Positions 41,927-53,273 of a DNA stretch of 64,000 nucleotides are shown one piece after another. The stretch is from Planctomycetota bacterium (GTDB lineage Bacteria; Planctomycetota; Phycisphaerae; Phycisphaerales; UBA1924), in assembly GCA_039819165.1 (NCBI GenBank), contig JBCBSM010000001.1:310001-374000 (forward strand). The letters run 5' to 3'. Position numbers and translations under genes: made by a program. Below the pieces are notes generated by a model. That model was not told the origin of the DNA. It saw only the letters and a list, made by a program, of their open reading frames with translations, and made no database searches. Each line of letters opens with the position of its first letter. Positions within the stretch are counted from its first letter, which is position 1.

Positions 41927-42787
41927 ATGCGAGCGCACATCGTCCAACCCGACATCATATGGGAAGATCGGGAGGCCAACTTCCGCAAGGTCGAGGCCCT
42001 GCTGGAGTCCACCGACGTTGCCCGGGGCGATCTCGTCCTGCTGCCCGAGATGTTCGACAGCGGCTTCTCGCTGCACGCCGACGACACCGCCGACGAGGAC
42101 GGACGGACCCGGGCCTTCCTCGAGCGGCTGGCCGAGGACTATGACGCCACCGTGCAGGCCGGCCGGACGATGCACGCCTGCCCCGGCGGCCGGTGCGACA
42201 AGGCCCGCAACAACGCGCTGGCGATCGCACCCGACGACCGCGGCGACGCCCGCGTCTTGGCCGACTACGACAAGATCCATCCCTTCAGCTTCGGCCGCGA
42301 GCACGAGGTGTTCGCCGGCGGCCGCGACGTGGCGGTCTACCGCTGGGCCTCGGACGCCGACGCTCTCGTGGTCTGTCCGGCCATCTGCTACGACCTGCGA
42401 TTCCCCGAGCTGTTCCGCCGCGGCCTGCAACGCGGGGCGGAGCTCTTCGCGGTGATCGCGAACTGGCCCGCCGCCCGGCAGCACCACTGGCGGACGCTGC
42501 TGCTCGCCCGCGCCATCGAGAACCAGGCCTTCGTGCTGGCTTCGAACCGGACGGGCCGCGACCCGCACCTGGAGTACGCGGGCGGCTCCATCGCCGTCGA
42601 TCCACGGGGCGAGGTGCTCGGCGAGCTGGGCGACGAGGAAGCCGTGCTGACCGTCGGCGTGGATCCCGAGGCACTCCGGCAGTGGCGTTCGGCCTTCCCG
42701 GCGTGGCGGGACGCCCGGCTGCCAGGAGCACCGGCCGCCACCCCGTCCGGTGATTCCCCGGCCCGGAGCACCCATAGATCCGGTTGA
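41927..42787 (+). CDS. Carbon-nitrogen hydrolase, omega-amidase-like
   Basis: A 286-residue nitrilase-superfamily amidase. The triad is complete: Glu in LLPEMFDSGF, Lys in ADYDKIHPFSF and Cys in PAICYDLRFPEL. The D-K-I-H-P-F and C-Y-D-L-R-F-P-E motifs are those of omega-amidase/YafV-type enzymes that hydrolyse 2-oxoglutaramate or 2-oxosuccinamate, a metabolite-repair role. The ATG at 41927 begins the compact domain; the upstream open frame overlaps maf and is rejected. It is separate in sequence from the amidase at 24127-25203. Confidence 0.87.
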   Translation: MRAHIVQPDIIWEDREANFRKVEALLESTDVARGDLVLLPEMFDSGFSLHADDTADEDGRTRAFLERLAEDYDATVQAGRTMHACPGGRCDKARNNALAIAPDDRGDARVLADYDKIHPFSFGREHEVFAGGRDVAVYRWASDADALVVCPAICYDLRFPELFRRGLQRGAELFAVIANWPAARQHHWRTLLLARAIENQAFVLASNRTGRDPHLEYAGGSIAVDPRGEVLGELGDEEAVLTVGVDPEALRQWRSAFPAWRDARLPGAPAATPSGDSPARSTHRSG

Positions 42788-42934
42788 CTACCTTGTTTGG
42801 GGATTCTCACGCGCGCATCGCAGCTGCGAGATTGCTCGGGATGGGGTCCTTGGTTCGCGGGTGCCGCTTTGTGAGGTTGGAGCCGGACACCCGGGGCCCA
42901 GGGACGACGTACAGATGCGAAAGGCGGCACGCCC

Positions 42935-44203
42935 GTGATCTCGCCGGCGACCCCGACCAACGAGGCCGAGCGGCTGGCAGAACTGCGGGCGTTGCAGCTG
43001 CTGGATACGCCCCCCGAGGAGCGGTTCGATCGCATCGTGCGGCTGGCGTCGCGGATGTTCGATCTGCCGATCGCCTACGTCGCCCTGGTCGACGCCGACC
43101 GCCAGTGGTTCAAGGCGACCTGCGGCCTTGAGACGACATCGACCGAGCGGAGCATCTCGTTCTGCGGACACACGATCCTGCAGCGCACGCCCCTGGTCAT
43201 CGCCGATACGCTGGATGATGCCCGCTTCTTCGACAGCCCGCTGGTCACCGAGCAACCGGGTGTCCGCTTCTACGCGGGCCATCCGCTCCGCGGCCCGGGC
43301 GGCCACAACGTGGGCACGCTCTGCGTCGCGGACCATGTGCCCCGGCCCGCCGCTAGCGTGCCGCTCGATAGCTTCGGCGACCTCGCCGGGATCGCCGAGC
43401 ACGAGCTGGGCATGCTCGACGTCATCGAGGCCCAGCGGGAACTGTTAGACGCGAAGCGGCAGCTGCTCGTCGCCACCCGCCGGCTCGAGCACGAGATCCG
43501 CAACGCAGCGGACTACATCCAGTCCCTGCTCCCCGAAGACATCGAGCGGCCCTGCCTCCGCATCACGTCGCGGTTCGAACCGTCGTCCGAATTGGGCGGT
43601 GACTTCATCGGCTGCGTGCCGCTGGACGAGGCCCGCGTGGCCGTGTTCCTGCTGGATGTTGCCGGGCACGGTGTGGCGGCGTCGCTGCTGGCGGTCTCCA
43701 TCGGGCAGGCCATCCGCGAGCATCTCGGCGATCCGGACCTGGCCGCCGATCCCGGTGCGCTGATGTCCCGCGTGAACGCGTCCTTCCCGATGGAGCGGCA
43801 CGGCAACCGCTTCGCGACGGCGTGGCTCGGGATCGTCGACGAGGTCGAGGCCACCGTTCGCTACGCCTGCGGTGGGCATCACCCCGCGCTGGTGATCGGC
43901 CAGCACGGCACGCGGCATCTCGCCGCCTCCGATCTACCGCTCGGCGTGCTCGACGGCACCGAGTACGAAACCGCCCAGGCCTCGCTCGCCCCGGGCGATC
44001 GGCTGTACTTGTTCTCCGACGGCGTGTTCGAGGTCGAACTGCCCGGCGGCTCCCAGATGGGCCTTGGATCCTTCGAGGCCCTCGCGGAGCGCACCGTGCG
44101 GGGCGGCGGCCGCATCGGCGACCTCATCGAGGCCGTCCGTTCGCGTGGGGGCTCCGAGGACTTCGCGGACGATGTCACCGTCATCGAGGTCGCCCTCCGC
44201 TAG
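42935..44203 (+). CDS. GAF domain plus SpoIIE/PP2C-type Ser/Thr phosphatase
   Basis: A 422-residue regulator. Residues about 10-155 are a GAF domain (NEAERLAELRALQLLDTPPE is a common entry to such domains), followed by a helical linker (155-190) likely to be coiled coil. The PP2C/SpoIIE domain (195-420) has SSELGGDFIGC, LLDVAGHGVAASLLA and SEDFADDVTVIEV, which supply the metal-binding Asp residues. This is the architecture of RsbU-like phosphatases that act on anti-sigma-factor antagonists. No partner anti-sigma or antagonist gene is adjacent. It starts with GTG. Confidence 0.87.
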   Translation: MISPATPTNEAERLAELRALQLLDTPPEERFDRIVRLASRMFDLPIAYVALVDADRQWFKATCGLETTSTERSISFCGHTILQRTPLVIADTLDDARFFDSPLVTEQPGVRFYAGHPLRGPGGHNVGTLCVADHVPRPAASVPLDSFGDLAGIAEHELGMLDVIEAQRELLDAKRQLLVATRRLEHEIRNAADYIQSLLPEDIERPCLRITSRFEPSSELGGDFIGCVPLDEARVAVFLLDVAGHGVAASLLAVSIGQAIREHLGDPDLAADPGALMSRVNASFPMERHGNRFATAWLGIVDEVEATVRYACGGHHPALVIGQHGTRHLAASDLPLGVLDGTEYETAQASLAPGDRLYLFSDGVFEVELPGGSQMGLGSFEALAERTVRGGGRIGDLIEAVRSRGGSEDFADDVTVIEVALR

Positions 44204-44270
44204 ACGACCGCGAGGCCCCGCGCGGGCTAGGACATCACGCCCGCCACCGGGGGCCGCCGTACGCTGCGCG

Positions 44271-45368
44271 ATGATGCCGCCCAAGCCACTGCTGAGGCCG
44301 ACCGATCGTGGTCTCGCCTGCGCCGTCGGCGGCTTGCTCGTCGATCCGTGGCAGCCAGCGCCCGTCGCGGTCGTCACGCACGCGCACGCCGACCACGCGT
44401 GCCGCGGCTGCGGCCGCTACTACTGCGCCGCCGCCGGCGCTGGCGTGCTCCGCACCCGCATGGGGGCCGACGCCGAGATCCACGCCATCGAATACGGCAC
44501 GCGCTTCACGCTGGCCGACGAGTCGGGCGAGGCCGAACTGTCCTTCCATCCGGCGGGCCACGTGCTCGGCTCGGCTCAGGTCCGCATACGGGCGATGCGT
44601 GGTGCCCAGGACGACCGCGTCTGGGTCGCAAGCGGAGACTACGCCACGCTGCCCAACCCAACCTGCGACGCCTTCGAGCCCGTCGCGTGCGACGTGTTCC
44701 TCACCGAGAGCACCTTCGGGCTGCCGATCTATCGGTGGAGGCCGCCCGCCGAGGTGCACGCCCGCATCAACGACTGGTGGCGGGAGAACGCCGGGGCAGG
44801 CCGCACCAGCGTCGTGTTCGCCTACGGGCTGGGCAAGGCGCAGCGGGTGCTCGCGGGCCTGGACGCGTCGATCGGCCCCATCGGTGTGCACGGCGCCGTC
44901 GATGGCTTGCTGGGCGACTACGCCGATGCTGGCGTCGCGCTGCCCGAGACGGTGCGGGCCGTCGGCGAGCACAAGGCGGCGCTCAAGGGCCGGGGCATGA
45001 TCGTCGCGCCGCCCTCGACTATGGGCACGCCTTGGCTGCGTTCGCTCGCCGGCGGCCGCAGGGAGGGCGGAGGCATGCGGACGGCGATGGCCAGCGGCTG
45101 GATGGCCGTCCGCGGTCGGCGCCGCTGGCGATCGGTCGACGCCGGCTTCGTGCTCAGCGACCACGCCGACTGGCCCGGCCTGCTCGATGCCATCGAGCGG
45201 ACCGGCGCCCGCAGCATCGGCGTGACCCACGGTAGCAGCGAGGCGCTCGCCCGCTACGTCCGCGAGGTCCGGGGCCTGGACGCCTTCGTCGTGCCGACGC
45301 GATACACCGCCGAGGACGACGCGAACGCGGAATCCGACGACACCCCCGACGACGGCGGAGGAGCGTGA
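44271..45368 (+). CDS. Ligase-associated DNA exonuclease (metallo-beta-lactamase fold)
   Basis: A 365-residue metallo-beta-lactamase/beta-CASP protein. It has the THAHADHA metal motif (H-x-H-x-D-H), HPAGHVLGSAQV and SGDYATLPNPTCDAF, and a late VLSDHADWPGL, as in the exonucleases usually encoded beside ATP-dependent DNA ligases. It is followed after three bases by such a ligase, so the two almost surely act together in DNA end processing and repair. The Lhr-like helicase and phosphoesterase that often complete this set are not seen. Tandem ATG codons start at 44271. Confidence 0.87.
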   Translation: MMPPKPLLRPTDRGLACAVGGLLVDPWQPAPVAVVTHAHADHACRGCGRYYCAAAGAGVLRTRMGADAEIHAIEYGTRFTLADESGEAELSFHPAGHVLGSAQVRIRAMRGAQDDRVWVASGDYATLPNPTCDAFEPVACDVFLTESTFGLPIYRWRPPAEVHARINDWWRENAGAGRTSVVFAYGLGKAQRVLAGLDASIGPIGVHGAVDGLLGDYADAGVALPETVRAVGEHKAALKGRGMIVAPPSTMGTPWLRSLAGGRREGGGMRTAMASGWMAVRGRRRWRSVDAGFVLSDHADWPGLLDAIERTGARSIGVTHGSSEALARYVREVRGLDAFVVPTRYTAEDDANAESDDTPDDGGGA

Positions 45369-45371
45369 CCC

Positions 45372-47006
45372 GTGCGGCGCTTCACGCAGCTCTACGACGA
45401 GCTCGACTCGACCACCGCGACGAGTGGCAAGGTGGCCGCAATCGCGGCGTACTTCGGTGAAGTCCCATCCGCCGACGCCGCCGTAGCGCTGTACTTCCTG
45501 TGCGGCGAGCGGGTCAAGCGGGCCATCCCAAGCGCGCTGCTGCGCGACCTGGCCATCGAGGCGACCGGCTATCCGCCTTGGCTGGTGGGCGCGTGCTATG
45601 AGCAGGTCGGCGACCTGTCGGAGACCGTCGCGCTGCTGCTGCCCGAGGCCGAATCGCCCGGCGAACCCATCCCGCTGCACGAGATCTACGGGCGGTCCAT
45701 CGAGCCGTTCGGCGGGGCCAGCGACGCCGAGCGGGCGGACAGCATCCGCCAGGCCTGGGCCCGGCTGCACGCCCGCGAGCGGCTGGTGTTCCACAAGCTC
45801 ATCCGCGGTGGATTCCGCGTCGGCGTCCAGAAGAAGCTGGTCGTGCGGGCGCTAGCCGAGGCGACCGGCCTGGACGCCGCGATACTCGCACAGCGGCTAA
45901 CCGGCCGGCTCGAGCCGACGCCGGAGTTCTACGCCTCGGTGGTCGCGCCCGCGGGCCACGCCGCCGACGCCGTGCGGCCCCTGCCCTTCTACCTCGCCCA
46001 CCAGCTCGACGGCTCGCCCGCCGATACGCTCGGCGAGGCCACGGACTGGATCGCCGAGTGGAAGTACGACGGCATCCGCGCGCAGCTCGTGCGCGATCGC
46101 GAGCCGCTGCTGTGGTCCCGCGGCGAGGAGATCGTGTCCGAGCAGTTCCCGGAGATCGTCGCCGCGGCGCGCGGCCTGCCCGAGGGACTCATCCTGGACG
46201 GCGAGGTTCTCGGCTTCGACGGCGACCAGCCGGCGCCCTTCGCTTACCTGCAGACCAGGCTCAACCGGCTGCCCAGGTCCGCGAGCCAGATGGGGCTGTT
46301 CGATCGGCGGCGGATCGCGTTCGTCGCGTTCGACGTCCTGCGGGCGGGCGAAGGCGACCTGCGCGATACGCCGTTCGAAGTACGCCGCAATCGACTCGAC
46401 GTCGTGCTGCCGCACGGGGACGAGGCACTCCGCCGCAGTGCGCCGATCGCCTTCGAGTCATGGAATGAGCTCGCCGAGCTGCGTCAGCAATCCAGGCAGC
46501 GGGGCGTCGAGGGCGTGATGCTCAAGCACCGCCGCGGCGTCTACGGCCTCGGCAGGACCAAGCCGGGCGACGGCACGGGCTGGTGGAAGTGGAAGGTGGA
46601 TCCCTATTCGCTCGACGCGGTGCTCGTTATGGCGCAGATCGGCAGCGGCCGCCGCGCCGGGCTGTTCACCGACTACACCTTTGCGCTGTGGGATCGGGCG
46701 GACGGCGTACGGCAGCTCGTGCCGTTCGCCAAGGCGTACAGCGGCCTGACGCAGCAGGAAATCGAGCGCGTCGACGCATTCGTGCGCGGCAACACGATCA
46801 AACGCATGGGCCCCGTCCGCGAGGTCAGGCCCACGCTGGTGTTCGAGCTGGGATTCGAGGGCGTCCAGATCAGCCAGCGGCACCGCTCGGGGCTTGCCGT
46901 CCGCTTCCCGCGGATGCTCCGCTGGCGGCACGACAAGAAACCCGACGAGGCCGACACGCTCGATGCGCTGCGGGCCATGCTGCCGCCCGGGGACCGGCCG
47001 AGCTAG
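45372..47006 (+). CDS. ATP-dependent DNA ligase
   Basis: A 544-residue ligase that seals nicks by way of a lysyl-AMP intermediate. The N-terminal helical DNA-binding domain covers residues 1-200. The adenylation domain has AEWKYDGIRAQ (active Lys near residue 230), ILDGEVLGFDG, FVAFDVLRAG and EGVMLKHRRGVYGLGR, and the OB-fold carries KWKVDPYSLDAVLV and FELGFEGVQISQRH. It begins with GTG three bases after the exonuclease gene. It resembles LIG1/LigB-type enzymes of bacterial repair islands and would exist alongside the NAD-dependent replicative ligase. Confidence 0.93.
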   Translation: MRRFTQLYDELDSTTATSGKVAAIAAYFGEVPSADAAVALYFLCGERVKRAIPSALLRDLAIEATGYPPWLVGACYEQVGDLSETVALLLPEAESPGEPIPLHEIYGRSIEPFGGASDAERADSIRQAWARLHARERLVFHKLIRGGFRVGVQKKLVVRALAEATGLDAAILAQRLTGRLEPTPEFYASVVAPAGHAADAVRPLPFYLAHQLDGSPADTLGEATDWIAEWKYDGIRAQLVRDREPLLWSRGEEIVSEQFPEIVAAARGLPEGLILDGEVLGFDGDQPAPFAYLQTRLNRLPRSASQMGLFDRRRIAFVAFDVLRAGEGDLRDTPFEVRRNRLDVVLPHGDEALRRSAPIAFESWNELAELRQQSRQRGVEGVMLKHRRGVYGLGRTKPGDGTGWWKWKVDPYSLDAVLVMAQIGSGRRAGLFTDYTFALWDRADGVRQLVPFAKAYSGLTQQEIERVDAFVRGNTIKRMGPVREVRPTLVFELGFEGVQISQRHRSGLAVRFPRMLRWRHDKKPDEADTLDALRAMLPPGDRPS

Positions 47007-47021
47007 CACAGCGCGTAGCCC

Positions 47022-48038
47022 TCAGGTTCCGAGCAGCCGCTCGGCCGCGTCGATGCCGCTGAGGTAGGCACCCTCGATCCGCCCGCCGCGGCACCAGTCG
47101 CCCGCGAGCGCGAGCCCGTCGCCGTGCAGCGGAGCCTCGAGAGCATCGCCGCCGGCCAGCGCGTATCGCCAGCGATGGGCCGCTGCGTGGACGATCAAGG
47201 GACGCTCCACGTCGAGTGCCGACGCAAACGCATCGACGAGATCACCCGCGACATCCGCCGGTTCGCGGTCGATCGATGCCCGGGACCAGTCGCCCCCGGC
47301 GTGCAGCACCCACCGCTGGCCCGGGGCGCGTCCGGGCTTGCTGGCCTCGCGGCTGGCCCATGACAGCGGGTTGCCCTCGATGTTGACAAAGAGACCGTCG
47401 CCGGGCGCCGCGATCGGCTCGGCGGATTCGATCATCGCCGCCCAGCATGGTGCCATGTCGATCGAGGTCGCGACGCGTTGCAACGCCGGCATTGCGACGA
47501 GCAGCGCGGCGGCCTGCGGCGCGGGGACGGCCACGACGACCGCGTCGCACCGCAGCAGCGACTCGCCATCCTTACCGCTCAGCAGCCAGCCAACACCGTC
47601 GCGCTCGATGGCGGCCACGCGGACGCCGAACCGTACCGCGAGGTCCTTTGCGGTCCGCTTCACGATGGCGTTCATGCCGGGCGTGCCGACGTAGCGGGCG
47701 GGGCCGTCGGGCTTGGGCGTGGCTTCGCCGGGCGCGTCGATGGCGACGATCGTGCCGGTCCACTGCTGCGCGGCTCCGGCTTCGACCCACCGGTCGACTA
47801 CGGCGGCGAAGCGATCGTCTCGCACGGTGAAGTACTGCGCCCCGTGATCGAACGTCAGCGCGCGATCATCGGCATCGTGCCGCCGGGTCGAGGCGCGGCC
47901 GCCCGGGCCGCGGCCCTTGTCGAACACCCGAACCTCGACGCCGGCGGCCCGCAGCCGCTCGGCGGCGGCCAGCCCCGCCAGCCCGCCGCCGACGATGCCC
48001 ACGATGCCGGGCGAGCCGGCCGAACGATCATCGCTCAT
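47022..48038 (-). CDS. FAD-dependent amine-oxidase-like protein (renalase type)
   Basis: A 338-residue flavoprotein with an N-terminal Rossmann loop VGGGLAGLAAAERLRAAG and the second FAD motif KGRGPGGRASTRR, followed by LTFDHGAQYFTVRD, a pattern I associate with the bacterial renalase-like subgroup that oxidises wrongly reduced dihydronicotinamides. The C-terminal GDWCRGGRIEGAYLSGIDAAERLL closes the FAD site. The ATG at 48038 is used because the earlier in-frame start adds sequence without conserved features. It converges with the DNA ligase gene. Confidence 0.82.
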   Translation of the reverse strand: MSDDRSAGSPGIVGIVGGGLAGLAAAERLRAAGVEVRVFDKGRGPGGRASTRRHDADDRALTFDHGAQYFTVRDDRFAAVVDRWVEAGAAQQWTGTIVAIDAPGEATPKPDGPARYVGTPGMNAIVKRTAKDLAVRFGVRVAAIERDGVGWLLSGKDGESLLRCDAVVVAVPAPQAAALLVAMPALQRVATSIDMAPCWAAMIESAEPIAAPGDGLFVNIEGNPLSWASREASKPGRAPGQRWVLHAGGDWSRASIDREPADVAGDLVDAFASALDVERPLIVHAAAHRWRYALAGGDALEAPLHGDGLALAGDWCRGGRIEGAYLSGIDAAERLLGT

Positions 48039-48149
48039 GCGGCACGCTAGAGCGCGCGACGGCCGCAGCTCGTCGGGGCCCTCCCGGGCCGGGTATACCG
48101 CCAGCACGACGCGGAGCAGGAACGATGCAGGCTCGTGCGTTGGCCCTGA

Positions 48150-48956
48150 TTAGGGCCTCGGCCGTCGCCGAGCGAGCACCCGCATCTCGGCCGTCGCCTC
48201 GGGGTTCGATGCGTGCCCGCCGACGCGTTCCCGCACGATCTCCATCGCGTGGTCGACGAGCATCCGCGTCAGCCGCTCGGGCGTAAAGGGGTGGGGATGC
48301 AGGTCGTCGGGCTCGTCCCGCAGATCGACCAGCAGCCACGCGAAACCGCCATCGACGAGCAGCCGCGCGATCTCGGCGACGACCCGGCCCGGATCGGCGA
48401 CGTGGTCCAGGCAGTTGTCGCACGCGACGACGTCCGCGATCGCCGTCGGCAGCGGCACGACCTCACCCGGCGCCGCGATCGGCACGAATCCGAGCGGCGA
48501 CCGGGGGAACAGGTTGCACGCGCGATAGCCATCGCTCAGCGGATCGATGCTCGCCGCCCACCGCCAGCCGCCGAGCGCCGCGAATGGATGCGGTCCGCCG
48601 CCGATCTCGACCAGCATTCGCGACGCCGCCCAGTCGTCGAAGTCCGCGACGGCGATCTCGTCATTGAGCCACGCGGCGAGTTCGTCCCGCCGGCCCCGCT
48701 GCCAGCGCGCGAAGGCCTCGTGGAAGTCGCCGTCGATGGCCGGGTGCGAGCCGGGCACGCGGACGGTCCGCTCCCAGAAGGCCAGCTCGTCGCGGAGGCG
48801 GCGTTCGAGGTGGGCATCGCCCAGCGGCGCGACGAGCGAGCCATCCAACCCGCCCCGCCAGGCGTGCCATCCGCCAGCACCGGCGATGGCCGCCTCGATC
48901 GGGGCGAGCCCGGGCCGCATGATGCGTCGAACGAGCTGCTTCGCCAGCGATCGCAC
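48150..48956 (-). CDS. Predicted SAM-dependent methyltransferase
   Basis: A 268-residue protein. The N-terminal 110 residues are helical and charged. Residues about 110-250 fit a class I methyltransferase: LVEIGGGPHPF (SAM loop), ASIDPLSDG (acidic end of strand 2), VVACDNCLDHVADPGRVVAEIARLL (strand 4 and the following helix) and AWLLVDLRDEP. The substrate is not evident. It starts with GTG at 48956; a Met 12 codons later is an alternative. It is co-directional with the flavoprotein gene but 111 bases away. Confidence 0.75.
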   Translation of the reverse strand: MRSLAKQLVRRIMRPGLAPIEAAIAGAGGWHAWRGGLDGSLVAPLGDAHLERRLRDELAFWERTVRVPGSHPAIDGDFHEAFARWQRGRRDELAAWLNDEIAVADFDDWAASRMLVEIGGGPHPFAALGGWRWAASIDPLSDGYRACNLFPRSPLGFVPIAAPGEVVPLPTAIADVVACDNCLDHVADPGRVVAEIARLLVDGGFAWLLVDLRDEPDDLHPHPFTPERLTRMLVDHAMEIVRERVGGHASNPEATAEMRVLARRRPRP

Positions 48957-49047
48957 CGCCCAGCGTACGCCGCCGCGGGGGGCAACCCATGGTGGTGTCT
49001 ATACTGACCGATGGCGCCCGCCGCAGGCGCTTCGGAACGCGACCATC

Positions 49048-49731
49048 GTGAGCCTGGAACCAGCACCACGCAATCCCGATCGCCTCGATCTGCCCAAGCA
49101 GATCGTGGTGCTCAAGCGGCAACTGATCCACGAGGCGTCAGTGGCCGTCTCCATGATCGAGCAGTCGGTCGATGCCCTGCTGCGGCTCGACCGTCCGCAA
49201 GCCAAGGCCGTCCGCCAGCAGGACGAGATCGTCGATCGCCAGGAGATCGAGATCGAGCAGGCCTGCCTCAACCTGCTGCTCATGAACCAGCCCGTCGCGC
49301 GGGACTTTCGGGCCGTGCTGTTCGTCATGAAGGTCAATACCCAGATCGAGCGTGTGGGGGACCACGCGACCTCGATCGCCAAGGTCGCCAATCGCATCGC
49401 CAAGCTGGGCCTCGAGCCGCGCTGGCCCACGGCCCTCATCGATCTGGCCCATCGCGTGCCCGCCTGCTGCCACCGCACGCTGCGGGTGGTGCTGGACGAC
49501 GACGTCGACGCGGCCCGGTCCATCATCGCCGAGGACGAGATCATCGATGATCTCGAGAAGTCCCTGTTCGGCGAGACCATCGACCTCATCCGCGACGATC
49601 CCGACGGCGACATCGCCGGCCTCTACATCTATCGCGTCGGCCGCGAACTCGAACGCACCGCCGACGTGATGGCGGGCATCTGCCGGGACCTGATCTATCG
49701 GGATACCGGCGAGAATCTGCGGCATCGCTAG
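49048..49731 (+). CDS. phoU: PhoU-type phosphate signalling regulator
   Basis: A 227-residue all-helical protein of two PhoU three-helix bundles. Each bundle carries a metal-site motif: residues near DEIVDRQEIEIEQ with NTQIERVGDHATSIAK, and DEIIDDLEKSLF with GRELERTADVMAGI. PhoU links the Pst phosphate transporter to the PhoR kinase. Pst and Pho genes are not nearby, so here it stands apart from its usual operon. The GTG at 49048 is the first start in frame that keeps the helix intact. It runs into the SUI1 gene nine bases later. Confidence 0.9.
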   Translation: MSLEPAPRNPDRLDLPKQIVVLKRQLIHEASVAVSMIEQSVDALLRLDRPQAKAVRQQDEIVDRQEIEIEQACLNLLLMNQPVARDFRAVLFVMKVNTQIERVGDHATSIAKVANRIAKLGLEPRWPTALIDLAHRVPACCHRTLRVVLDDDVDAARSIIAEDEIIDDLEKSLFGETIDLIRDDPDGDIAGLYIYRVGRELERTADVMAGICRDLIYRDTGENLRHR

Positions 49732-49740
49732 GGTTCGCGC

Positions 49741-50097
49741 ATGCCCGGCTTCTTCGACGGTACCAGCTTAGAGCGTCCTGTGACCTGCGAGCGTTGCAGA
49801 CAGCCGCACGCGGCGTGTGCGTGCCCGCGCGATGCCAAAGGCAGGGTGGTCGACCCGAGCGCGCAGCATCCCCGCGTGCGTCGCGAGAAGCGGCGGGGCA
49901 AGTGGGCGACCATCGTTGCCGACCACGGGCTGCGGGAGGCCGACTCGAAGGCACTGCTCAAGGAGCTGCGCACGAGGCTCGGCACCGGGGGGGGCCTCGG
50001 CGACGATGGCGAACTCGTGCTGCAGGGCGACCACCGCGACGCCGTCGTCGCCCGGCTCGTCGAGATGGGCTACAGGGCGAAGGCGGCGGGCGGCTGA
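49741..50097 (+). CDS. SUI1/eIF1-like translation factor (YciH family)
   Basis: A 118-residue protein. The last 75 residues form the SUI1 fold: VRREKRRGKWATIVADHGL, an LLKELRTRLGTGGGLGDDGELVLQGDH core and a final VVARLVEMGYRAK helix. The N-terminal 30 residues hold a small Cys cluster (CERCRQPHAACAC) that may bind zinc, as seen in some YciH relatives. Bacterial SUI1 proteins are thought to monitor initiation on 30S subunits. Immediately downstream of phoU, convergent with gcvP. Confidence 0.9.
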   Translation: MPGFFDGTSLERPVTCERCRQPHAACACPRDAKGRVVDPSAQHPRVRREKRRGKWATIVADHGLREADSKALLKELRTRLGTGGGLGDDGELVLQGDHRDAVVARLVEMGYRAKAAGG

Positions 50098-50107
50098 GGT
50101 TGGTGGA

Positions 50108-53074
<2,967 letters not shown>

Positions 53075-53122
53075 GCTGGTCGTCAATGGGCGATCCTCGC
53101 GGGGCACGTGTGTTGCGATGCC

Positions 53123-53158
53123 GACGCGGCGGCGGAGCGTCCGGGCTCCGCCCGCGTC
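53123..53158. promoter_or_regulatory. Strong hairpin upstream of gcvP
   Basis: Two stems stacked with a small bulge (GACGCGG with CCGCGTC, and GCGGAGC with GCTCCGC) enclose a loop of about six bases. It is 49 bases upstream of the ATG. It does not resemble a glycine riboswitch. It could be a leader structure or a terminator for transcription reading from either side. Confidence 0.4.
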
Positions 53159-53273
53159 GCCTCAATGATAGGAAAGCGGCCGCCCGATTCCGACCGCAGG
53201 GGGGCGATCCGGGGCAGCCGCATGCCGGGCCGGGCAAACGCGAAGGTCCGAGTTCTCGCGCCGAGCGCTTGCC

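Noticed and set aside
53075-53273. Glycine riboswitch ahead of gcvP
   Set aside because: The expected conserved core words and paired aptamers are not visible. Only a GC-rich hairpin is present.
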